From positions 1-33,458 of IMG/VR virus record IMGVR_UViG_3300025102_000132: 33,458 nt of DNA, one strand, 5' to 3'. Origin of the DNA: a virus. A program made the translations under genes and the position numbers. Below are positions 14,926 through 20,197 of the stretch, in pieces. Within the stretch, counting starts at the first letter, position 1. The number at the start of each line of letters is the position of its first letter. The notes beneath the pieces are model-generated. The model searched no databases. It was given only the letters and a program-made list of their open reading frames with translations, and was not told the origin of the DNA.

Positions 14926-15196
14926 GTAAATATAACTCTTTTTGCTTTTCTGATAAATCTTGATTTTCTATAAGTGCTTCTGAGGCAGTTGTTTCTAGCC
15001 CCAACAGATAAGCAGTTGAAACATTGAGAGCTTCTGCCAAAATTTTTGCCTGCTCAACTTTTAATATACGCAAGCCTGCCTCGTAATTTGCAATACGCGA
15101 TGTCGAGAGTTTTCCTTTTGTTTTTTCCGAAAGTCCTGCCAGGGTAAGTCCAGCAGTCTCACGCAATGTTTTTAGCCGTAAATGGGCAATGCTCAT
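14843..15196 (-). CDS. XRE-family phage repressor, short form (CI-like)
   Basis: A 117-residue protein with an HTH_3 domain in residues about 4-65: LKTLRETAGLTLAGLSEKT, then STSRIANYEAGLRILKVEQA and AEALNVSTAYLLGLE. A helical C-terminus (about 78-117) probably dimerises it. It lacks the LexA-like peptidase domain with its Ser-Lys dyad that lets full-length CI repressors self-cleave. It is transcribed away from the Cro-like gene and lies between two copies of the same operator motif, as expected for the lysogeny regulator. No clear ribosome binding site precedes the ATG, so a short or leaderless message is possible. Confidence 0.8.
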   Translation of the reverse strand: MSIAHLRLKTLRETAGLTLAGLSEKTKGKLSTSRIANYEAGLRILKVEQAKILAEALNVSTAYLLGLETTASEALIENQDLSEKQKELYLLMQQVSRLSDSDVSQATSILKALLKHH

Positions 15197-15239
15197 ACTA
15201 ATTATTTATCGACGTAGTTAATTATTACAATGAGGATTG

Positions 15240-15255
15240 TAACCACAGTTAGTGG
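15240..15255. promoter_or_regulatory. Predicted immunity operator between repressor and Cro
   Basis: TAACCACAGTTAGTGG contains the inverted repeat CCAC-N5-GTGG, and agrees with the pL operator TAACCACATTTTGTGG (14601-14616) at 13 of 16 positions. Weaker AACCA-type elements follow at 15263 and 15287, and a reverse half site TGTGGTTA is at 15367-15374 near the Cro start. Their arrangement fits a multi-site OR region; binding is inferred. Confidence 0.6.
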
Positions 15256-15313
15256 CTCAGGCAACCATTTTATCAATTAAATAAATAACCATTCAGTCGT
15301 GCATAGCTTAATA

Positions 15314-15342
15314 ATCACAAAATGAGGAAAAATATTTATACT
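15314..15342 (+). promoter_or_regulatory. Predicted pR promoter for the Cro/replication operon
   Basis: ATCACA (15314-15319) and TATACT (15337-15342) are 17 bases apart and match four and five of six consensus bases. Transcription would start near 15349. An inverted repeat GTATA-CAT-TATAC (15348-15360) covers the expected start. The surrounding DNA is very AT-rich and alternative hexamers exist, so the assignment is tentative. Confidence 0.4.
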
Positions 15343-15402
15343 TTTATGTATACATTATACACATTATGTGGTTAGATAGCTTAAACACATGGAGGTGAAG
15401 CG

Positions 15403-15615
15403 TTGAATCCTAGCAATGGAAAGACAAAATTTCAAACATATCTATCACACCTGGGCGATAACGAAGCTTCTAAAGTATTAGATATTCCAGAACGTAGTGT
15501 CAAAGCCTATCGGTTAGGGGAAAGAGCCCCTAAATTACAGGCCATACCAGCAATTGTAAGTGCTGCAGATGGTTGTCTTTCTTATGCGTGTTTCTTTGAG
15601 TCTTCCCATGAATAG
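15403..15615 (+). CDS. Cro-like HTH regulator
   Basis: A 70-residue protein with a helix-turn-helix pattern in residues about 12-50 (LSHLGDNEASKVLDIPERSV then KAYRLGERAPKL), in which EASKVLDI and ERSVKAYRLGERAP form the two helices. The start is TTG at 15403 with a perfect GGAGGTG at 15391-15397; the nearest ATG (15389) reads into a stop after five codons. It is divergent from the repressor and first in the rightward operon, the Cro position. Its stop overlaps the start of the replication gene. Confidence 0.65.
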   Translation: MNPSNGKTKFQTYLSHLGDNEASKVLDIPERSVKAYRLGERAPKLQAIPAIVSAADGCLSYACFFESSHE

Positions 15616-16234
15616 GGATTTTAAAGGTGTATGGATACCGCGTCATATTTGGTGTGATACAACTTTGAATTGGACGCACAAGCTACTGCTCGTTGAAATC
15701 GATTCGCTTGACACCTTAGACCACTGTTTTGCCTCGAACAAATACTTCGCTGAGTTTCTAGGCTTATCAAAAAGTCGTGTTTCAGAGGTAATCTCTGAGT
15801 TAGAAAAGCTCGGTTACATAAAAGTTCTACTCAAATACAAAGGAAAAAGTGTCGAAAAGCGAATTATTACGCTTACAAACAAGGTGGTCGGTTTACCGAA
15901 TAGGGGTGGTCAGGAAACCGAAGGGGGGTATTCGGAAAACGGTGAGGATATCAATACAAATATAAATATAAATAATAAGAAATTTATTGTCCCGACCATT
16001 GCAGAGGTTGAGGCATACAAGATCGAAGTCAACGCAGAGTGTTCACCCATTAAATTTATGAATTATCACCAATCACGAGGTTGGAAGGTCGGTCGTGGAT
16101 CGATGAAATGTTGGAAGTCGGCATTTAGGACTTGGGAAATGAACCACCACGAATTTAAAAAGGAGAAGGCAAATGGACGTACAGGCAGTAGTAAAGCAAC
16201 TCAAAACTACCTCGACATCAACGCCCAATTCTGA
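15608..16234 (+). CDS. Replication initiator-like winged-helix protein (lambda O analogue)
   Basis: A 208-residue protein starting at the ATG at 15608, inside the last codons of the Cro-like gene. The N-terminal domain (about 6-75: GVWIPRHIWCDTTLNWTHKL, then FASNKYFAEFLGLSKSRVSE and LEKLGYIKV) is a winged helix of the HTH_36 type seen in phage replication proteins. A linker rich in Gly, Asn and Glu follows, then an Asn/Ile run, and a C-terminal domain with NYHQSRGWKVGRGSMKCWKS. The Trp-containing C-terminal motif is common in primosome-associated phage proteins. The Asn/Ile-rich repeat-like linker (15955-15985) may be part of, or near, the origin. Confidence 0.7.
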   Translation: MNRDFKGVWIPRHIWCDTTLNWTHKLLLVEIDSLDTLDHCFASNKYFAEFLGLSKSRVSEVISELEKLGYIKVLLKYKGKSVEKRIITLTNKVVGLPNRGGQETEGGYSENGEDINTNININNKKFIVPTIAEVEAYKIEVNAECSPIKFMNYHQSRGWKVGRGSMKCWKSAFRTWEMNHHEFKKEKANGRTGSSKATQNYLDINAQF

Positions 16235-16622
16235 ATCGCCACGATCAGATAAGGAGCGTCAGGCAACTAACTACTTGTTTGGTTTGCTGGCTGTTGTGTT
16301 TGGTACTAAAAAAATGAACGTGACATTCCCAGATGAGATGCTCGTTGCGGCAAAACGAATGTACGCACCGCAGATAGTGAGATATACAAGAGATGAGATA
16401 GACAAGGGCATTGAGTTTGTTAAACAGGAGCGTAGCAAGGGTAACCAGGACTTTGAGTGGCCGAATATCGACAGGATTATCGGCACGATACGTGAGGCAA
16501 GCCGTTTACGTGAATTACATAAGCCCTACGTGCCAGAAAAGGCGTTGTTAGGGCATGACAAGGCTGTGGCTAAAAAGGCTGGTAGGGCGGCTCTGGATAC
16601 GATGAAGGAGATGTTTGCATGA
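16173..16622 (+). CDS. Replication protein P-like helicase loader
   Basis: A 149-residue protein whose ATG lies 62 bases inside the end of the initiator gene. After a flexible Ser/Thr-rich N-terminus, residues about 32-55 (TNYLFGLLAVVFGTKKMNVTF) and 68-110 (RYTRDEIDKGIEFVKQERSK and EWPNIDRIIGTI) follow the pattern of phage P-like proteins, which bring DnaB to the origin. No Walker motif is present, consistent with P rather than DnaC. Its position right after the O-like gene supports the call; sequence-level certainty is moderate. Confidence 0.6.
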   Translation: MDVQAVVKQLKTTSTSTPNSESPRSDKERQATNYLFGLLAVVFGTKKMNVTFPDEMLVAAKRMYAPQIVRYTRDEIDKGIEFVKQERSKGNQDFEWPNIDRIIGTIREASRLRELHKPYVPEKALLGHDKAVAKKAGRAALDTMKEMFA

Positions 16623-16870
16623 ACAAAATAACACGCCTAAAATTTATTGGTGAATCTAAAAAGTTTAACTCAAACCAATCCTACACTTTAAATCAGATCG
16701 CTGAGAAAACAAACACTCCGCTGTACAAGGTCCAAGCGCAGTTAAATGGCTGCACTGTGTTTGATGCAAGCGACATCACTGAAACAAAAAAAATCAAAAG
16801 CATTTACAAGCACTACCAGTGTCAGGCGCATGAAACTTCTGCAGCCTGGTTAAAAAAGGCGTTAGTTTGA
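16619..16870 (+). CDS. Hypothetical protein with a possible HTH
   Basis: An 83-residue basic protein whose start overlaps the previous stop (ATGA). The segment YTLNQIAEKTNTPLYKVQAQ could be a helix-turn-helix (NQIAEKT and LYKVQAQLNG), and a later part carries KHYQCQAHETSAAWLKKAL. No family is recognised. Its neighbours place it in the early replication/nin-like operon. A DNA-binding role is only a suggestion. Confidence 0.5.
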   Translation: MNKITRLKFIGESKKFNSNQSYTLNQIAEKTNTPLYKVQAQLNGCTVFDASDITETKKIKSIYKHYQCQAHETSAAWLKKALV

Positions 16871-17049
16871 TGTCTGCTATTGATGCCATAGCTAGAGCTA
16901 AAGTGATCAATGCTGCAGGTGATGATGCTTATATCTGTCAGCGTCAAAACGGCACGTTGTGTGTGTTGACTAAGCAAACAAAGAATTACTGGAAAAACAG
17001 AGATGCCGACATTTTAGAAATTTGTCGTGTGACGGACATATTTTTATGA
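16870..17049 (+). CDS. Hypothetical protein, 59 residues
   Basis: The ATG at 16870 overlaps the previous stop; a TTG one codon earlier is possible but not needed. The product (MSAIDAIARAKVINAAGDDA and so on) begins with an Ala/Ile helix and continues with a beta-like, Cys-containing part (YICQRQNGTLCVLTKQ). It overlaps the NinB-like gene by four bases. Function unknown. Confidence 0.5.
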   Translation: MSAIDAIARAKVINAAGDDAYICQRQNGTLCVLTKQTKNYWKNRDADILEICRVTDIFL

Positions 17050-17468
17050 AGGCAGTAGTGAGAAAAACCAATCAATCGCTCTTTGCTGCTAACGAAGCAA
17101 CAAGAAAGATTTTTGAAAAACTCCCACAACACGAAATCCTTATCGAATTTAAAAACCCAAATCAGCGCACAAACAAGCAGAACGACTCAATACACCTGTA
17201 CTGCGAGAGAATCGCTACAGCGGCAAATGACGCAGGATTTGAGATGGTTTTAAGCTCACAGGTCCTAAACGCTGATGTCAGCATCCCCTGGACAAAGCAG
17301 TTAGTCAAAGATCACATCTGGCGAAAGGTGCAGCTTGCTAAATATCCAGATATTGAAAGCACTACAAAGTTACAGAAAAACCAAGTCAGCGAAATAGCAG
17401 AAATTATTACACGACATTTAGGAGAGAACAGGGGGCTAAGTATCCCCTTTCCAAGTGATGACAAATGA
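17046..17468 (+). CDS. NinB-like/conserved phage recombination-region protein
   Basis: A 140-residue protein with the pattern RTNKQNDSIHLYCERIATAA (about 47-66), a DAGFEM turn, IPWTKQLVKDHIWRKVQLAK (about 86-105) and STTKLQKNQVSEIAEIITRH, then GLSIPFPS at the end. This order (RTxxQN, Trp-Thr, STTKL, RHLGE, PFPS) is characteristic of a common phage family located in nin regions, often described as NinB-related or hypothetical. The start is the ATG at 17046; an upstream in-frame codon is inside the preceding gene. A role in DNA recombination is inferred from context. Confidence 0.6.
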   Translation: MKAVVRKTNQSLFAANEATRKIFEKLPQHEILIEFKNPNQRTNKQNDSIHLYCERIATAANDAGFEMVLSSQVLNADVSIPWTKQLVKDHIWRKVQLAKYPDIESTTKLQKNQVSEIAEIITRHLGENRGLSIPFPSDDK

Positions 17469-17480
17469 GAGGTGGTAACG

Positions 17481-17579
17481 ATGGATTTATTTGCAGATGT
17501 ATTTATAGGCTTATTTTACGTTAGTTTTTTAGTTGCAACAGTTATGGACTGTTATTGGACATTGAAATATGGGCATTAA
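17481..17579 (+). CDS. 32-residue membrane mini-protein
   Basis: An ATG at 17481 preceded by GAGAGGTGG (17467-17475) opens a frame for 32 residues: a short acidic start, one hydrophobic segment (VFIGLFYVSFLVATVM) and a polar end with Cys, Tyr and Trp. It is below usual gene-calling limits, but the strong binding site and clean gap filling between the NinB-like gene and the methyltransferase support it. Function unknown. Confidence 0.5.
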   Translation: MDLFADVFIGLFYVSFLVATVMDCYWTLKYGH

Positions 17580-17594
17580 ACAAAAGGCAACATT

Positions 17595-18392
17595 TTGAAT
17601 GTGGATTCTGCCAAAGAATTACCTACTGTCCTCTCATTTTGTAGCGGATATGGTGGCCTCGAAAGAGGACTTGACCTTGCCGGATTTGAACATCGAGTCA
17701 TCGCTTATGTCGAGATCGAAGCCTACGCAATTGCGAACTTGGCAAACAAGATGGAAAGAGGGGAGTTATTACCAGCACCTGTTTGGTCGAATCTTAAAAC
17801 CCTGCCAGTGGAGCCTTTTCGAGACAGAGTTGACCTCATTACTGGAGGCTACCCATGTCAGCCGTTTAGTGCAGCAGGGGAAAGAAAAGGAGACAAAGAC
17901 CCAAGACACCTATGGCCTCACATACGGAGACACATCGAAGCAATTAGACCTGTTCGAGTCTTCTTTGAAAACGTCGAAGGACACATCAGCCTTGGACTCA
18001 GAGAAGTCATTAGCGACCTGGAAAGCCTTGGTTATAAAACAACGTGGGGAATATTCTCAGCGCGTGAAGTTGGCGCTCCGCACCAAAGAAAGCGAGTCTA
18101 TATTTTGGCGAACTCCATCAGCAAGCGATGCAGAGGGGGGGCATATGAGTCCGATGGGAGGGAAATGGAAGTTGAGCGATCAGGTTCATTACAGTTACAC
18201 GAATGGCCTAATCGACCTGATAAGTTACAACAAAACAGGGAAATATCGACAAGACATCAACCCGTATTTTCTAGAGAAATTGATGGGTGTGCCAATAGGG
18301 TGGACAGAATTAGGATGTTGGGAAACGGAATTGTGCCACAGACAGCCGCAAAAGCATGGACCACGCTCACCAAAAGGATTGGAGGAAGTTAA
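17595..18392 (+). CDS. DNA (cytosine-5) methyltransferase
   Basis: A 265-residue C5 methyltransferase. Its motifs are in order: I SFCSGYGGLERG (14-25, AdoMet binding), IV GGYPCQPFSAAG with the nucleophile Cys88, VI FENVEG (124-129), VIII QRKRVYIL (164-171) and X RIRMLGNGIVPQTAAKAW (238-255). The target-recognition stretch between VIII and X is only about 70 residues, so the enzyme is short for its class. The start is TTG at 17595 or GTG at 17601; a purine-rich AAAAGG is at 17582-17587. No restriction partner is adjacent, so it probably protects phage DNA or changes gene expression. The whole gene is overlapped by another open frame. Confidence 0.92.
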   Translation: MNVDSAKELPTVLSFCSGYGGLERGLDLAGFEHRVIAYVEIEAYAIANLANKMERGELLPAPVWSNLKTLPVEPFRDRVDLITGGYPCQPFSAAGERKGDKDPRHLWPHIRRHIEAIRPVRVFFENVEGHISLGLREVISDLESLGYKTTWGIFSAREVGAPHQRKRVYILANSISKRCRGGAYESDGREMEVERSGSLQLHEWPNRPDKLQQNREISTRHQPVFSREIDGCANRVDRIRMLGNGIVPQTAAKAWTTLTKRIGGS

Positions 18393-18417
18393 TGGGCATC
18401 AAACGAGAGGCTTGTGA
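17599..18417 (+). CDS. Overprinted protein in the +1 frame of the methyltransferase gene (candidate)
   Basis: A 272-codon frame runs through and slightly beyond the methyltransferase gene. It starts with ATG at 17599, four bases after the methyltransferase TTG, so both could use one ribosome binding site. It has a QLDLFESSLKTSKDTS block (115-130), DSEKSLATWK (133-142), QRGEYSQRVK (148-157), WRTPSASDAEGG (170-181) and INPYFLEKLMGVPIGWTEL (220-238). I remember proteins with this series of motifs as phage hypothetical proteins, and LMGxPxGWTxL at the end of some phage methyltransferases. Because part of the similarity may be a shadow of conserved methyltransferase motifs, coding is not proven. 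Confidence 0.5.
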   Translation: MWILPKNYLLSSHFVADMVASKEDLTLPDLNIESSLMSRSKPTQLRTWQTRWKEGSYYQHLFGRILKPCQWSLFETELTSLLEATHVSRLVQQGKEKETKTQDTYGLTYGDTSKQLDLFESSLKTSKDTSALDSEKSLATWKALVIKQRGEYSQRVKLALRTKESESIFWRTPSASDAEGGHMSPMGGKWKLSDQVHYSYTNGLIDLISYNKTGKYRQDINPYFLEKLMGVPIGWTELGCWETELCHRQPQKHGPRSPKGLEEVNGHQTRGL

Positions 18418-18781
18418 TAAGTGGTTTAGCGATGTTATCAGACTAAAAGCTAACCATACGTGTGAGTGTTGCCATAACCAGGATAGGCAGATGCATTGCT
18501 GTCATATCTATGGGAGGGGCGCAAAATCAGTGAGGTGGTCAATTGATAACGCGCTTTGTATGTGCAGCTATTGCCACAGATACTTTACTGAAAACCCCAT
18601 TGCATTCACAAATTTCTTACAAGTTTATTTAGGAAAAGGGCATATGGAAATGCTTAACGAGAAGTGGCGCGTTATTTTAAAAACTAACAAGCTGCTTAGA
18701 AAGGAGATCGCCAAACACTACAGGGAAGAGCATAAGAAAATGGTTGATGATGTTGGGTATGAGCCTGTGAGTTACAACTGA
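18392..18781 (+). CDS. HNH endonuclease-like protein (NinG/HNH type)
   Basis: A 129-residue protein with a zinc-binding HNH pattern: CECC (24-27), HCCHIYGRGAKSVRWSIDNA with His38 (35-54), and CMCSYCHRYF (56-65) providing the second Cys pair and a final His. The start is the ATG at 18392, which overlaps the methyltransferase stop and follows GGAGGA (18381-18386). A longer frame from 18356 is rejected. Such proteins lie in nin regions upstream of Q in temperate phages and may process recombination intermediates. A homing function is unlikely since no intron or intein is seen. The end overlaps the Q start. Confidence 0.7.
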   Translation: MGIKREACDKWFSDVIRLKANHTCECCHNQDRQMHCCHIYGRGAKSVRWSIDNALCMCSYCHRYFTENPIAFTNFLQVYLGKGHMEMLNEKWRVILKTNKLLRKEIAKHYREEHKKMVDDVGYEPVSYN

Positions 18782-19320
18782 TGGAAATTTTATCAATGTT
18801 AACTCCTGGATCACCACCAATCGATGGGGATACTATACGATCAACTGCGAAAAGTAGGATTTCTGCAGGTGATGTTGCCTCATGTCTCTGTCGTGTCGAT
18901 AGACACACCTATCTGTATGCGCTAAGTAAATACTGTTTGGATAATAGCTCAAGGGACGAGCTAAACGCGTTGTCAGTGAAGTATGCAACAACCCGACAAT
19001 ACAGCAAGCAAGCAACGGAGCCAGATGATGTGGTAGAGCGCCTAGCCCTTGCATCGTTGTGTTATTCAATATCACCTAGTCGATGCTCTTACTGTGGCGG
19101 CACAGGTGAGAGAAAAGTGGACTCTAAAGTTGTTGGTTGCACAGTATGTAGTGGTTCAGGCAACTCTGATATGTCTGTAAGGAAGTTAGCAGATGTGCTT
19201 GGTGTTGGTCGGTGGAGGGCAAAAAAGGTGTGGATGCAAAGATTTCAGTCATTAGTGTCAGACTATCAGATACGAGATGATGCGCTTTATTTAGCTATTA
19301 AACAGGGCTTACAGGATTGA
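18781..19320 (+). CDS. Q-type antitermination protein
   Basis: A 179-residue protein with a zinc-finger pair CSYCGGTGER (Cys102, Cys105) and CTVCSGSGN (Cys120, Cys123), followed by a helix-turn-helix (MSVRKLADVLGVGRWRAKKV, about 131-150). CxxCxGtG twice plus a C-terminal HTH is the signature of phage Q antiterminators. It is the last gene of the rightward early operon, and the next rightward genes are the late genes behind an intrinsic terminator at 20129-20150. It should load onto RNA polymerase at the late promoter and allow read-through. Confidence 0.82.
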   Translation: MEILSMLTPGSPPIDGDTIRSTAKSRISAGDVASCLCRVDRHTYLYALSKYCLDNSSRDELNALSVKYATTRQYSKQATEPDDVVERLALASLCYSISPSRCSYCGGTGERKVDSKVVGCTVCSGSGNSDMSVRKLADVLGVGRWRAKKVWMQRFQSLVSDYQIRDDALYLAIKQGLQD

Positions 19321-19341
19321 CAAAACTAAGAATCATTAATC

Positions 19342-19512
19342 TTATTGCTTAGATTGTAATAAATATTTAATTGCTAAAATCGTTTGTTGTTGCACAGGGT
19401 GGTCTTGTTCTAACCTAATGATCTGCCTGTTGGTTAGACCTAGTTTTTCTGCAAGCTGTAATTGAGTTAAGCCCAACTGTTGTCGGGCTTTTTTAAATTC
19501 AATGTTAGTCAT
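19342..19512 (-). CDS. XRE-type HTH mini-regulator
   Basis: A 56-residue protein on the minus strand, starting MTNIEFKKARQQLGLTQLQL. The HTH reads LGLTQLQLAEKLGLTNRQII then RLEQDHPVQQQT, which is a clear HTH_3 unit. It is the last gene of a three-gene minus-strand cassette, and its start overlaps the previous gene by eight bases. It is below common gene-calling limits. The perfect palindrome in the promoter of the cassette (19973-19987) is the obvious candidate for its binding site, giving autoregulation. It may instead be an antitoxin-type regulator. Confidence 0.8.
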   Translation of the reverse strand: MTNIEFKKARQQLGLTQLQLAEKLGLTNRQIIRLEQDHPVQQQTILAIKYLLQSKQ

Positions 19513-19780
19513 TTAAAATCTCATCCCAACAGATTCCTAACCCTACCTCTACCGTGTCTTCAAAATTTTCTTTTGCCTCTTTGATGGCATCGTGAATGTC
19601 ATGGTATGGCTCATTGTCTTCTAAATTATCTTCGTTGAATATATCTTCTGCAATTTGTAACGCTGTTTCGATTGTAACTATTGGTCTGATCCATCCATTC
19701 CATCTTTGCGGATGAACATCTATTGCCGCATAAATTGGCATAGATAAATCACCGTCAATTGAAAAGTTAATTTTGTTCAT
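19505..19780 (-). CDS. Hypothetical protein in the minus-strand cassette
   Basis: A 91-residue acidic protein: a beta-like first part (INFSIDGDLSMPIYAAIDVH, then WNGWIRPIVTIETALQIAED) and an acidic helical end (NLEDNEPYHDIHDAIKEAKE). Its start overlaps the stop of the first cassette gene by one base (TAATG). Similarity of its fold to a small toxin cannot be judged from the sequence, and no catalytic motif is visible. It lies next to the HTH gene, an arrangement common in regulatory or toxin-antitoxin-like pairs. The function is unknown. Confidence 0.6.
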   Translation of the reverse strand: MNKINFSIDGDLSMPIYAAIDVHPQRWNGWIRPIVTIETALQIAEDIFNEDNLEDNEPYHDIHDAIKEAKENFEDTVEVGLGICWDEILND

Positions 19781-19935
19781 TATTTTATCTCCAAAACATC
19801 TAATAATTTTTCATAAGTTTCTTGCCCACTTTCGGTCATTCTTTGAGTTTCCCAATCAAGGTCTAAAATTAAATCAATAATATTTTGTGTTTCTTTAACG
19901 CCCAACGCTTTTGCAATTTTATTTAGCTTAGTCAT
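19780..19935 (-). CDS. 51-residue hypothetical protein, first gene of the minus-strand cassette
   Basis: The frame starts MTKLNKIAKALGVKETQNII and continues as a helical, acidic protein to LLDVLEIK. A good AAGGAAAA lies a few bases upstream of the ATG on the minus strand. The stop overlaps the next start (TAATG), so all three cassette genes are coupled. It is shorter than usual gene-calling limits. It is the first gene downstream of the promoter at 19968-19996. Function unknown. Confidence 0.6.
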   Translation of the reverse strand: MTKLNKIAKALGVKETQNIIDLILDLDWETQRMTESGQETYEKLLDVLEIK

Positions 19936-19967
19936 AATTTTTCCTTGGTTAGTGTTTTGATGTAGTA

Positions 19968-19996
19968 ACTATATGACATTATGTCATGTAATGCAA
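19968..19996 (-). promoter_or_regulatory. Cassette promoter with embedded palindromic operator
   Basis: On the minus strand TTGCAT (19991-19996) and TATAGT (19968-19973) are separated by exactly 17 bases; the hexamers match four and five of six consensus positions. The spacer is almost filled by a perfect palindrome, ATGACATTATGTCAT (19973-19987; seven-base arms around a single T). A protein bound there would block polymerase. The HTH protein of the same cassette is the likely ligand. Confidence 0.7.
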
Positions 19997-20044
19997 GTAT
20001 TAATCTGTGATTTTTTAAATAATCTACACGTTGTGTTGTATTAC

Positions 20045-20128
20045 TAGCCACTTTGTGGTCAAATATTACCAAGATAGGGTTTCTGTCACTTAGCGACAAG
20101 AATTATTCTGTTTTATTCCCTTTTTTTA
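20045..20128 (+). promoter_or_regulatory. Candidate late promoter/leader region
   Basis: No ORF is seen between the cassette and terS. The region holds an inverted repeat CCAC-TTT-GTGG (20048-20058), a weak TTGTGG-16-TAGGGT pair (20053-20080), and a near-palindrome GTCACTTAGCGAC (20085-20097). It lies immediately before an intrinsic terminator and after Q, so it is where pR' and the Q-binding site should be. I could not assign the promoter hexamers with confidence. Confidence 0.35.
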
Positions 20129-20150
20129 GGCTGCTTTTGCGGCCTTTTTT
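20129..20150 (+). terminator. Intrinsic terminator before terS (tR'-like)
   Basis: A six-base-pair stem GGCTGC/GCGGCC (20129-20134 and 20139-20144, one G-T pair) with a TTTT loop is followed by six T (20145-20150) and then ATTT. It lies upstream of all late genes on the strand that reads them. In lambda-like phages this is the terminator that stops late transcription until Q modifies the polymerase. Confidence 0.75.
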
Positions 20151-20161
20151 ATTTGCTGACT

Positions 20162-20183
20162 CTGGGACTGAAAAGTACCCCAG
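20162..20183 (+). other. Hairpin with GAAA tetraloop before terS
   Basis: CTGGGACT (20162-20169) pairs with AGT (20074-type arm at 20174-20176) and CCCAG (20179-20183), leaving a two-base bulge (AC, 20177-20178) and a GAAA loop (20170-20173). It is placed between the terminator and the terS start, with no T run after it. It could be an RNA element, a terminase recognition structure or chance. Confidence 0.4.
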
Positions 20184-20197
20184 GGCTGGATATTGAT

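Noticed and set aside
15347-15356. TGTATACATT near pR as a further integrase arm site
   Set aside because: It differs by one base from TGCATACATT, is more than 4 kb from attP, and is explained by the AT-rich palindrome at pR.
18356-18391. Longer HNH protein start
   Set aside because: The ATG at 18392 has GGAGGA at proper distance and the conserved-looking GIKREACDKW start follows it; the upstream extension lies within both methyltransferase frames.
19321-19341. Terminator between Q and the minus-strand cassette
   Set aside because: A CTAAG/CTTAG pair exists but the loop is long and there is no T run, so I do not call it.
20153-20197. Longer N-terminus for the small terminase subunit
   Set aside because: The upstream TTG lacks a binding site, and the extra codons would run through the hairpin; the ATG at 20198 gives the usual MARPTVIT-type start.
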